A DNA stretch of 34,402 nt. It comes from Methylobacterium aquaticum. Its GTDB lineage: Bacteria; Pseudomonadota; Alphaproteobacteria; Rhizobiales; Beijerinckiaceae. The stretch is taken from positions 1 to 34,402 of the forward strand of contig NZ_LABX01000038.1 in NCBI RefSeq assembly GCF_001043915.1, read 5' to 3'. How positions within the stretch are numbered: position 1 is the stretch's first letter; each line of letters starts with the position of its first letter. A program made the position numbers and the translations under genes. Shown here piece by piece: positions 20,288 to 27,508 of this stretch. The notes beneath the pieces were generated by a model. The model searched no databases. It saw only the letters and a list, made by a program, of their open reading frames with translations, and was not told where the DNA came from.

Positions 20288-21637
20288 GTGTCGCACGCTT
20301 CCACTCCGTCCCCGATCACCGCCCAGGCCGGCACGGCCCTGCGGGGCCGGCTGCGGCCGCCCGGCGACAAGTCGATCTCGCACCGGGCGATCATCCTCGG
20401 CCTGCTCAGCCTCGGCGAGACCCGGATCGAAGGCCTGCTCGAAGGCGACGACGTGCTGCGCACCGCCGCCGCCGCCAAGGCCCTCGGGGCGGGCATCGAC
20501 CGCGACGGGGAGGGGCGCTGGCGGGTGCGCGGCGTCGGCGTCGGCGGCCTGTCGGATCCGGCGGGCGTGCTCGATTTCGGCAATGCCGGCACCGGCTCGC
20601 GGCTGATGATGGGCGTGGTCGGCGGCCACCCGGTCACCGCGACCTTCGACGGCGACGCCTCGCTGCGCAAGCGGCCGATGCGGCGGATCCTCGATCCCCT
20701 GGTGCAGATGGGCGTGACGGTGGTGGAACAGGCCGAGGGCGGCCGGGTGCCGCTCACCTTACGCGGTCCCCGCGAGGCGGTGCCGATCACCTATGAGAGC
20801 CCGGTCGCCTCGGCGCAGGTGAAGTCGGCGGTGCTTCTCGCCGGTCTGAACGCCCCGGGCACGACCACGGTGGTCGAGGCCGCGGCGACCCGCGACCATA
20901 CCGAGCGGATGCTGCGCCTGTTCGGCGCCACCGTCGCGGTCGAGGCGATCGGTCCCGGCGGCCATGGCCGGCGCATCGCGCTCACCGGTCAGCCGACCCT
21001 GACCGCCACCGACGTGGTGGTGCCGGCCGATCCGTCCTCGGCCGCCTTCGCGCTGGTGGCGGCCCTGATCGTGCCGGGCTCCGAGGTCGTGATCGAGGGG
21101 GTGATGATGAACCCCCTGCGCACCGGCCTCCTCACCACGCTCCTGGAGATGGGCGGCGACATCGCGCGGCTGAACGAGCGCGAGGAGGGCGGCGAGACCG
21201 TCGCCGACCTGCGGGTGCGCCACAGCCGCCTGACGGGCGTCGCGGTGCCGCCCGAGCGGGCGCCGGCGATGATCGACGAGTATCCGGTGCTCGCGGTGGC
21301 GGCGGCCTGCGCCGAAGGCACCACCCGGATGCAGGGCCTGCACGAGCTGCGCGTCAAGGAATCGGACCGCCTCGCCGCGGTGGCGGCGGGTCTCACGGCC
21401 AACGGCGTCTCTCACGTCGTCGAGGGCGACGACCTCATCGTCCACGGCGACGGGGCCGCGCCCGCGGGCGGCGGCACGGTCGAGACCCATCTCGACCACC
21501 GCATCGCCATGGCGTTCCTGGTGCTGGGCATGGCCGCCCGGACGCCGGTGACGGTCGACGACGGCGCAATGATCGCGACGAGCTACCCGGCCTTCCTCGC
21601 CGACATGCGGGCGCTCGGCGCCGCGCTCGACGCATGA
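20288..21637 (+). CDS. aroA: 3-phosphoshikimate 1-carboxyvinyltransferase (EPSP synthase)
   Basis: A 449-residue enzyme of the shikimate pathway that joins shikimate-3-phosphate and PEP to EPSP in the cytoplasm. The N-terminal [11 protein letters not shown] holds catalytic K28. [12 protein letters not shown] is the PEP/shikimate loop, [11 protein letters not shown] resembles the class II-type motif common in alphaproteobacteria, and [12 protein letters not shown] and LRVKESDRL are the conserved C-terminal blocks. The residue after GNA is glycine, as in most sensitive-type enzymes. The start is a GTG. The stop overlaps an in-frame ATG of cmk, so the two are coupled. Confidence 0.96.
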   Translation: MSHASTPSPITAQAGTALRGRLRPPGDKSISHRAIILGLLSLGETRIEGLLEGDDVLRTAAAAKALGAGIDRDGEGRWRVRGVGVGGLSDPAGVLDFGNAGTGSRLMMGVVGGHPVTATFDGDASLRKRPMRRILDPLVQMGVTVVEQAEGGRVPLTLRGPREAVPITYESPVASAQVKSAVLLAGLNAPGTTTVVEAAATRDHTERMLRLFGATVAVEAIGPGGHGRRIALTGQPTLTATDVVVPADPSSAAFALVAALIVPGSEVVIEGVMMNPLRTGLLTTLLEMGGDIARLNEREEGGETVADLRVRHSRLTGVAVPPERAPAMIDEYPVLAVAAACAEGTTRMQGLHELRVKESDRLAAVAAGLTANGVSHVVEGDDLIVHGDGAAPAGGGTVETHLDHRIAMAFLVLGMAARTPVTVDDGAMIATSYPAFLADMRALGAALDA

Positions 21638-21645
21638 GGCTGTCC

Positions 21646-22278
21646 ATGATCATCGCCATCGACGGGCCGGCGGCCTCCGGCAAGGGGACGCTCGCCAGGC
21701 GCCTGGCGGCGCATTACCGCCTGCCGCACCTCGATACCGGCCTGCTCTATCGGGCGGTGGCGCTGACGCTCCTCGATGCGGACCGCGACCTTGCCGACGC
21801 CACGGCGGCCGCGGATGCCGCGCGGGGGCTCGACGTGGCCTTCCTGGGCGATCCGCGCCTGCGCGACAGCGCGATGGGCGAGGCGGCCTCGATCGTCTCG
21901 GCGCAAGCCGCGGTGCGCGCCGCGCTCCTCGACTGGCAGCGCCGCTTCGCCGGCGCGCCCGGGGGCGCCGTGCTCGACGGGCGCGACATCGGCACCGTGG
22001 TCTGCCCGGATGCCGCCGTGAAGCTGTTCGTCACCGCGTCGGCCGAGGAGCGTGCCCGCCGCCGCCACCGCGAACTCGGCGAACGGGGCGAGACGATTCC
22101 CTACGACGCGGTGCTGGCCGACATCCTGCGCCGCGATGCCCGCGATGCGGACCGCGATGCCGCGCCCTTGCGGGTGGCCGAGGATGCGGTGGTGCTCGAC
22201 ACCACGGCGCTGGATGCCGACGCCGCCTTCCAGGTCGCCACCGACGTGGTCGAGGGGCGGGGCGGCAAGCGGAACTGA
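21646..22278 (+). CDS. cmk: Cytidylate kinase
   Basis: A 210-residue P-loop nucleoside monophosphate kinase that phosphorylates CMP and d[12 protein letters not shown] (7-15) is the P-loop, [13 protein letters not shown] is the CMP-binding block, and [14 protein letters not shown] is a further family block. ATG 21646 is preferred because GAGG (21636-21639) lies six bases before it; an ATG at 21634 that overlaps the aroA stop is the alternative. aroA-cmk is a common alphaproteobacterial pair. rpsA, which often follows, is not found here. Confidence 0.94.
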   Translation: MIIAIDGPAASGKGTLARRLAAHYRLPHLDTGLLYRAVALTLLDADRDLADATAAADAARGLDVAFLGDPRLRDSAMGEAASIVSAQAAVRAALLDWQRRFAGAPGGAVLDGRDIGTVVCPDAAVKLFVTASAEERARRRHRELGERGETIPYDAVLADILRRDARDADRDAAPLRVAEDAVVLDTTALDADAAFQVATDVVEGRGGKRN

Positions 22279-22318
22279 GCGTCGGTCCGCGTGCGGAGCC
22301 GATCGTGCCGCCCACCTG

Positions 22319-22449
22319 ATACCAGCAGCGGCCCAGGATGCTGACGCATCGGGCCGTTGGCCCATCTCGAATTTTCGACATCAAGCCAGAGGCTTGGCGA
22401 AAATTCGAGAACGGAACCAACGGTCGTTTTCAACGACCGTTGGTATGAC
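22319..22449 (-). repeat. Dispersed repeat A, copy 2 (inverted relative to copy 1)
   Basis: It is the near-complete reverse complement of 66-192. Shared blocks include GACGCATCGGGCCGT, TCGAATTTTCGA, CAAGCC-GAGGCTTGGCGA and the closing ACGACCGTTGGTATGAC. It lies in the gap between cmk and the ABC-F gene. Confidence 0.85.
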
Positions 22450-22532
22450 ACCCCTCCGCCACGAAGTCGTGGCAGATCGTTTCGACACCGCGCGACTCCC
22501 GGCGCGCCCTCCACTTCGGACCTCCGCCTCCC

Positions 22533-24155
22533 ATGATCCGCCTCGACAAGATCGGCAAGCAGAACGGCAACCAGCTCCTCTTCATCGAGGCATCGGCGGC
22601 ATTGCAGCGCGGCGAGAAGGTCGGGCTCGTCGGTCCCAACGGCGCCGGCAAGACGACCCTGTTCCGGATGATCACCGGTGAGGAGCAGCCCGACGAGGGC
22701 CAGGTTTCGACCGATCGCGGTATCACCATCGGATATTTCAGCCAGGATGTCGGCGAGATGGCCGGCCGCTCCGTCCTGTCCGAGGTGATGGACGGGGCCG
22801 GCCCGGTGAGCGTCGTGGCGGCCGAGCTGCGCGAGATCGAGTCGGCGCTCGCCGATCCCGACCGGGCCGACGAGATGGACGCGCTGGTCGAGCGGTATGG
22901 CGAGGTGCAGGGGCGGTTCGAGGAACTTGGCGGCTATGCCCTGGAGGGCCGCGCGCACGAGGTGCTGGCGGGCCTGAGCTTCGCGCCCGAGATGATCGAG
23001 GGTGATGTCGGCGCCCTGTCGGGTGGCTGGAAGATGCGCGTCGCGCTCGCCCGCATCCTGCTCATGAACCCCGACGTGATGCTCCTCGACGAGCCGAGCA
23101 ACCACCTCGACCTCGAGAGCCTGATCTGGCTCGAGGACTTCCTGAGGGGCTTCGACGGCGCCCTGCTGATGACCTCGCACGACCGGGCCTTCATGAACCG
23201 GATCGTCGGCAAGATCATCGAGATCGATGCCGGATCGCTCACCACCTATTCGGGCGACTACGCCTTCTACGAGCAGCAGCGCGCCTTGAGCGAGGCGCAG
23301 CAGCAGGCGCAGTTCGAGCGCCAGCAGGCGATGCTGGCCAAGGAGATCAAGTTCATCGAGCGCTTCAAGGCGCGCGCCTCGCACGCCGCCCAGGTGCAGA
23401 GCCGGGTGAAGAAGCTCGACAAGATCGAGCGCGTCGAGCCGCCTCGGCGGCGCCAGAGCGTGGCCTTCGACTTCCCCGCCGCCCCGCGCTCCGGCGACGA
23501 CGTCATCAGCCTGAAGGGTGTGCGCAAGAGCTATGGCAGCCGCACGATCTATGACGGGCTCGATTTCGGCATCCGCCGCAAGGAGCGCTGGTGCGTGATG
23601 GGCGTCAACGGCGCCGGCAAGTCGACGCTCCTCAAGCTCGCCACCGGCACGACCGCGCCGGATTCCGGCACCGTGACGATCGGCGCCAGTGTCAAGCTCG
23701 GCTACTTCGCCCAGCACGCCATGGATACGCTAGACGGCGAGCGGACGGTCTTCGAGTTCCTGGCGGAGTCGTTCCCGCAGGCCGGTCAGGGATCGCTGCG
23801 CACCCTCGCCGGCTGCTTCGGCTTCTCGGGCGACGACGTCGAGAAGCGCTGCCGGGTGCTCTCCGGCGGCGAGAAGGCCCGGCTCGCCATGGCCAAGATG
23901 CTCTACGACCCGCCGAACTTCCTCGTCCTCGACGAGCCGACCAACCACCTCGACGTCGGCACCAAGGACATGCTGATCGCGGCGCTCGCCCAGTACGAGG
24001 GCACGATGCTGTTCGTCTCGCACGACCGGCACTTCCTCGCCGCCCTGTCGAACCGGGTGCTGGAACTGACGCCGGAGGGCATCCACCAATATGGCGGCGG
24101 CTACGTGGACTATGTCGAGAGCACCGGGCGCGAGGCGCCGGGGCTCCGGCACTGA
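22533..24155 (+). CDS. ABC-F family ATPase (YbiT/Uup-like)
   Basis: A 540-residue soluble protein with two ABC ATPase domains and no membrane segment, the ABC-F layout of ribosome-associated factors. Walker A motifs are GPNGAGKT (34-41) and GVNGAGKS (357-364). Signatures are LSGGWKMRVALA and LSGGEKARLAMA. Walker B is LLDEP (catalytic E187) and VLDEP (E468). A charged helical linker (about 245-310) with FIERFKARASHAAQVQSR matches the ABC_tran_Xtn interdomain region. By length it is closest to YbiT-type members. Likely role in translation; the exact paralogue and any antibiotic link cannot be told. No good ribosome-binding site is visible before the ATG. Confidence 0.92.
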   Translation: MIRLDKIGKQNGNQLLFIEASAALQRGEKVGLVGPNGAGKTTLFRMITGEEQPDEGQVSTDRGITIGYFSQDVGEMAGRSVLSEVMDGAGPVSVVAAELREIESALADPDRADEMDALVERYGEVQGRFEELGGYALEGRAHEVLAGLSFAPEMIEGDVGALSGGWKMRVALARILLMNPDVMLLDEPSNHLDLESLIWLEDFLRGFDGALLMTSHDRAFMNRIVGKIIEIDAGSLTTYSGDYAFYEQQRALSEAQQQAQFERQQAMLAKEIKFIERFKARASHAAQVQSRVKKLDKIERVEPPRRRQSVAFDFPAAPRSGDDVISLKGVRKSYGSRTIYDGLDFGIRRKERWCVMGVNGAGKSTLLKLATGTTAPDSGTVTIGASVKLGYFAQHAMDTLDGERTVFEFLAESFPQAGQGSLRTLAGCFGFSGDDVEKRCRVLSGGEKARLAMAKMLYDPPNFLVLDEPTNHLDVGTKDMLIAALAQYEGTMLFVSHDRHFLAALSNRVLELTPEGIHQYGGGYVDYVESTGREAPGLRH

Positions 24156-24275
24156 GAGCCGGGCAGAGGCGGTTTTTCGACGAAGGCGGAGACGCGGAGT
24201 GCCTGACTTGCGCTGCGCCCCGTCAGGGCGCAGGAGGGCGCCCGCGCGCCATCCCGTTCATCCGATCGGCGTGCG

Positions 24276-26021
24276 TCACCGGATTAGGTTGGAGGCGGCG
24301 AGATCGAGAATCTCGTCGCCGCGACCATTCATCACCGCCCGCATCACGTAGAGGCTGAAGCCCTTCACCTGCTCGGCCTGGATCCGGGGCGGCATGGCGA
24401 GTTCCTGGCGGTTCGTCACCACGTCGAGGAGGGCCGGGCCGTCATGGGCCAGCATCTCGGCGATGGCCCCTTCCAGGTCGCCCGGATCCTCCACCCGGCG
24501 GCCATGCAGGCCCGCGGCGCGGGCGATGGCGGAAAAATCGGGGTTCTGGAGCGCGACCCCGGTCTCGAGATAGCCGGCGGCCTTCATCTCCATCTCGACG
24601 AAGCCGAGGGTGCCGTTGTTGACCACCACCACCTTCACCGGCAGCTTTTCCTGCACCAGGGTGAGAAGGTCGCCCATCAGCATGGTGAATCCGCCGTCGC
24701 CCGCAAGCGCGATGACCTGGCGGCCGGGCTGCGCGGCCTGAATCCCGATCGCGTGCGCCATGGCGTTCGCCATCGAGCCGTGCGTCCAGGAGCCGATCAG
24801 CCGCCGGTCCTCGGTCATCGTAAGGTAGCGCGCTGCCCAGATGGTGGGCGTGCCGACATCCGCCGTGAACACCGCGTCGGGGGCGGCCGCCTCGCTCACC
24901 AGCCGGGTCAGGTATTGCGGGTGGATCGGCGTGCGGCCGGGTTTGCCGGTGGCGAGGTCGTCCAGGCCCTCGCGGGCCTTGGCGTAGTGCGCCAGGCAGC
25001 GGTCGAGGTGGCGCCTGTCGGTGCGCGGTTCGAGCCGCGTCAGCAGGCCGGCGATCGTTACCCCGACATCGCCGACGAGGCCGAGATCGAGCCGGCAGCG
25101 GCGGCCGAGATTTTCCGGCCGGATGTCGATCTGGGCGATCCTGGCATTGTCCGGGTAGAACTGGCGGTAGGGGAAGTCGGTGCCGAGCAGCAGCAGGGCG
25201 TCGCAGGATTCCATCGCGGCGTAGCCGGACGAGAAGCCGATCAGCCCGGTCATGCCGACGTCGTAAGGGTTGTCGTGCTCGACATGCTCCTTGCCGCCGA
25301 GCGCATGGACCACCGGCGCCTTCAGGGTCTCGGCGAGGCGGATCACCTGATCCCGCGCTCCGGCGCAGCCGCGCCCGCAGAACAGCGTCACCGTCTCCGA
25401 CCCCTGGAGGAGATCGGCCAGCGCGTCGATCTCGGAGGCCGGCGGCAGGACGATCGGGGGCTTGGGCGTCAGGGTCGCCGGCGCGGCGAGCGCCCGCTCC
25501 GGCGCCTCCTTGAGGGCGACGTCGCCCGGGATCACCACCACCGACACGCCGCCCTGGCTCACCGCGGTGCGGATCGCGATCTCGAGGACATAGGGCAACT
25601 GGCTCGGATCGGAGACGAGTTCGCAATAGTGGCTGCACTCCCGGAACAGCGCCTCGGGGTGGGTGGCCTGGAAATAGCCGGTGCCGATCTCCGCCGAGGG
25701 GATGTGGGCGGCGATGGCGAGCACCGGCGTGCGCGTCCGATGGGCGTCGTAGAGGCCATTGATGAGGTGCAGGTGGCCCGGGCCGCAGGAGCCGGCACAG
25801 ACTGCCAGCCCGCCGGTGACCTGCGACTCGGCCGAGGCCGCGAAGGCCGCCACCTCCTCGTGGCGCACATGGACCCAGCGGATCTTGCCCGGATTCTTGC
25901 CTCTGGCCCGGATCGCCTCGGTGAGGCCGTTCAGGCTGTCGCCGACGACGCCGTAGACGCGCGCGACGCCGGCATGCTCCAGGGTCTCGATGCAGAGATC
26001 GGCAACGGTGCGGCTTGGCAT
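24276..26021 (-). CDS. poxB: Pyruvate dehydrogenase (quinone), thiamine-diphosphate-dependent
   Basis: A 581-residue ThDP/FAD enzyme that oxidises pyruvate to acetate and CO2 and passes electrons to the quinone pool. The order is an N-terminal pyrimidine domain ([12 protein letters not shown]; the ThDP-activating glutamate in HEEVAAFAA), a central FAD domain, and a C-terminal pyrophosphate domain with GDGG (about 441-444) ... NN. The last about 25 residues ([20 protein letters not shown]... [10 protein letters not shown]) closely follow the C-terminal membrane-binding region of E. coli PoxB, which favours PoxB over acetolactate synthase or oxalyl-CoA decarboxylase. AGGAG lies seven bases before the chosen ATG; a longer frame starts at 26093 without such support. 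It converges on the ABC-F gene across 120 bases. Confidence 0.92.
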   Translation of the reverse strand: MPSRTVADLCIETLEHAGVARVYGVVGDSLNGLTEAIRARGKNPGKIRWVHVRHEEVAAFAASAESQVTGGLAVCAGSCGPGHLHLINGLYDAHRTRTPVLAIAAHIPSAEIGTGYFQATHPEALFRECSHYCELVSDPSQLPYVLEIAIRTAVSQGGVSVVVIPGDVALKEAPERALAAPATLTPKPPIVLPPASEIDALADLLQGSETVTLFCGRGCAGARDQVIRLAETLKAPVVHALGGKEHVEHDNPYDVGMTGLIGFSSGYAAMESCDALLLLGTDFPYRQFYPDNARIAQIDIRPENLGRRCRLDLGLVGDVGVTIAGLLTRLEPRTDRRHLDRCLAHYAKAREGLDDLATGKPGRTPIHPQYLTRLVSEAAAPDAVFTADVGTPTIWAARYLTMTEDRRLIGSWTHGSMANAMAHAIGIQAAQPGRQVIALAGDGGFTMLMGDLLTLVQEKLPVKVVVVNNGTLGFVEMEMKAAGYLETGVALQNPDFSAIARAAGLHGRRVEDPGDLEGAIAEMLAHDGPALLDVVTNRQELAMPPRIQAEQVKGFSLYVMRAVMNGRGDEILDLAASNLIR

Positions 26022-26131
26022 GACACGCTCCTGCACACTGCGCCGCAGCGGCACCGCCGCGGACAGGGGCCGCTCTCCCGGCGAGGGGCCCATGAGGGCC
26101 GGATCTAGGGCGCGGTCGCCCGAAGGGGACG

Positions 26132-26374
26132 TCTCATGCCAAGGGCCGAAAGAAAACGACCTTTGGTTCCGTTCTCCGATTTTCGCTCAGCCTTTGGCTG
26201 AGAGCATTGTCCGACGAAGTGGATACCGGTTCGTCGTAGACAATGCGGCAAAATCAAAGAGCGAGAGAAGCTTCGCGATGGCAACGCAATCGTGAAGCGC
26301 TCTAGCATCGAAAATGTGAGATGGTTCATCGGCCCGATGCGTCAGCATTTTGGGCCGATGGTCTCAGCAGGGCT
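26132..26374 (+). repeat. Dispersed repeat A, copy 3, interrupted by repeat B
   Basis: Left part (26132-26202) and right part (26304-26374) match successive parts of copy 1: the ACGACCTTTGGTTC...CAGCCTTTGGCTG segment, then GCATCGAAAAT...GGCCCGATGCG and GGGCCGATGG. The copy is more diverged than copies 1 and 2. About 101 bases of repeat B split it. Confidence 0.7.
26203..26303 (+). repeat. Dispersed repeat B inserted in repeat A
   Basis: It runs from AGCATTGTCCGACGAAG to CGCTCT, and AGCAT occurs again right after its end (26304-26308), as a short direct repeat would after insertion. It shares CAATGCGGCAAAATCA and the CGCTCTA end with the solitary copy at 15851-15951. Confidence 0.65.
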
Positions 26375-26686
26375 GGTCCCGGATCGGAGAGCCGGCAGGA
26401 ACGCATGGTGCGGCGACTACCGGATCGTGACGGCCGCAGAGTCATGTGGCTGCCCATCCTGCCGACAGACCACAAGAGATGACAAAAAAGAGACGCTGAA
26501 AAGAAAAAAGGCCACTCTTGCGAGTGGCCCGAAGTCTAGGGAGGAAACGCCCAAGAGGGCTGGCAAGTCCGCGACGCCATCGCGTCCTTGCGTGACAGGT
26601 GCATCCCATGATTTTTTGCGCTGCACAACGCGGGCTTTCGTGCGGGGTGCCATGCGTGCGGTGCATGAAGCCTGGCCGTGAGGCGG
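26375..26686. other. Non-coding region before the small - strand genes
   Basis: No credible gene is seen: a 129-codon + strand frame here runs through the repeats and has no gene-like features. The main content is an intrinsic terminator (26501-26530) for the - strand. The 150 bases between that terminator and the stop at 26687 would be an unusually long 3' untranslated region, or could hold a small RNA. Confidence 0.45.
26501..26530 (-). terminator. Intrinsic terminator, - strand
   Basis: Read on the reverse strand, GGCCACTC-GCAA-GAGTGGCC forms a perfect 8-bp stem directly followed by TTTTTTCTTTTC. This is the clearest classical Rho-independent terminator in the window. It would end transcripts coming from the small genes at 26687-27248 or from an RNA encoded just upstream. 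Confidence 0.88.
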
Positions 26687-26962
26687 TCACGCCGGGGCGA
26701 TCTCGAACGCCATCCCGCGCCCGGGCCCCTGGTCCGCATAATCGACCAGGGTGTAGCCACGCTCCGACAAAGCCGCCTCCAGATCGTCGCGGTGCCGGCG
26801 GAACATCTGGCCGATCGCGAGCGGCGTCAGGCGCGGGCTCGCCCGCCGCAATTCATCCACGCCGACCTGGACCGGCGCGCCCTCCCGATCGGCGATCCGG
26901 ATCAGGATCGCGGCCAGTTCCGCCGACTTGGTCTCGGCGGCGGATTTCGGCTTGAAGGCCAT
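26687..26962 (-). CDS. Small conserved-looking protein of unknown function
   Basis: A 91-residue soluble protein I do not recognise. It is mainly helical, with a charged middle (GQMFRRHRDDLEAALSERGY) that could be a small winged-helix-like or recognition segment, but this is a guess. GAGGAGA lies six bases before the ATG, a strong ribosome-binding site that supports a real gene. It follows the gene at 26994-27248 by 31 bases on the same strand, so the two probably form an operon ended by the terminator at 26501-26530. Confidence 0.75.
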   Translation of the reverse strand: MAFKPKSAAETKSAELAAILIRIADREGAPVQVGVDELRRASPRLTPLAIGQMFRRHRDDLEAALSERGYTLVDYADQGPGRGMAFEIAPA

Positions 26963-26993
26963 CGCTTGTCTCCTCGTCGGGTCGTCTCTGGGG

Positions 26994-27248
26994 TCAGCCG
27001 CCGCTGATCTGCTCGGCGAAGTCGTCCGGGATCTCGCCGAAGGTGCCCAGGATCGTCACGCTCTCGAGTTCGCCGGTCTCGTCATCCGCCACGATCCGAA
27101 GGGCCGCCGCGCCCGGCATGCGCCCGGCGATCGCGGCGGCGCGCTTCAGCGCGCCGCTCTCCGTCGGCGCTACGTCGCGCGCACCCGGCCGCAACCGCTT
27201 CCGGTGCACTTCGAACGTCTGCACCATGAAGGTCGTCCGCATCGTCAT
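26994..27248 (-). CDS. Small protein of unknown function
   Basis: An 84-residue protein without signal peptide or cysteines that I do not recognise. The middle (SGALKRAAAIAGRMPGAAALRIVADDETGE) resembles a short alpha/beta unit, and it ends TFGEIPDDFAEQISGG. GGGAG lies upstream of the ATG at a usable distance; a second ATG is six bases further in. It is the first gene of a probable two-gene operon, divergent from the PhoX-like gene. Confidence 0.72.
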   Translation of the reverse strand: MTMRTTFMVQTFEVHRKRLRPGARDVAPTESGALKRAAAIAGRMPGAAALRIVADDETGELESVTILGTFGEIPDDFAEQISGG

Positions 27249-27508
27249 TCCGGTCTCCCGCCACCATTCCCCTTCGGTCCGAAACTATCCCGGATCCCGA
27301 CGCGCGACCGTAAGGTGCCGGCCCGCCTGTTCTTTTTTCGTTCTAGACCAGCTTCGCGCGTCCCTCCACCGCATCGTCGCCATGGCCGGCGCGGCGCGAT
27401 GGAGATGGATTAAGTCATCCGGTCGAGCGTGTACCATCACGGGATGTCACCGAACTGTTGCTCACGCGCATCTATACGCCGTTCTGGAAACATTCCAAGG
27501 AAGCGTCC

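Noticed and set aside
20288..21637. Glyphosate-insensitive type of EPSP synthase
   Set aside because: The motif near RPM resembles class II enzymes, but the loop has glycine (GNAG) rather than the alanine of the well-known tolerant enzyme, so no claim is made.
24276..26021. Acetolactate synthase or oxalyl-CoA decarboxylase
   Set aside because: The C-terminal membrane-binding tail follows PoxB, and no small regulatory subunit or frc-like gene is adjacent.
26292..26681. Possible + strand gene of 129 codons
   Set aside because: It begins inside the repeats, crosses a - strand terminator and shows no recognisable domain.
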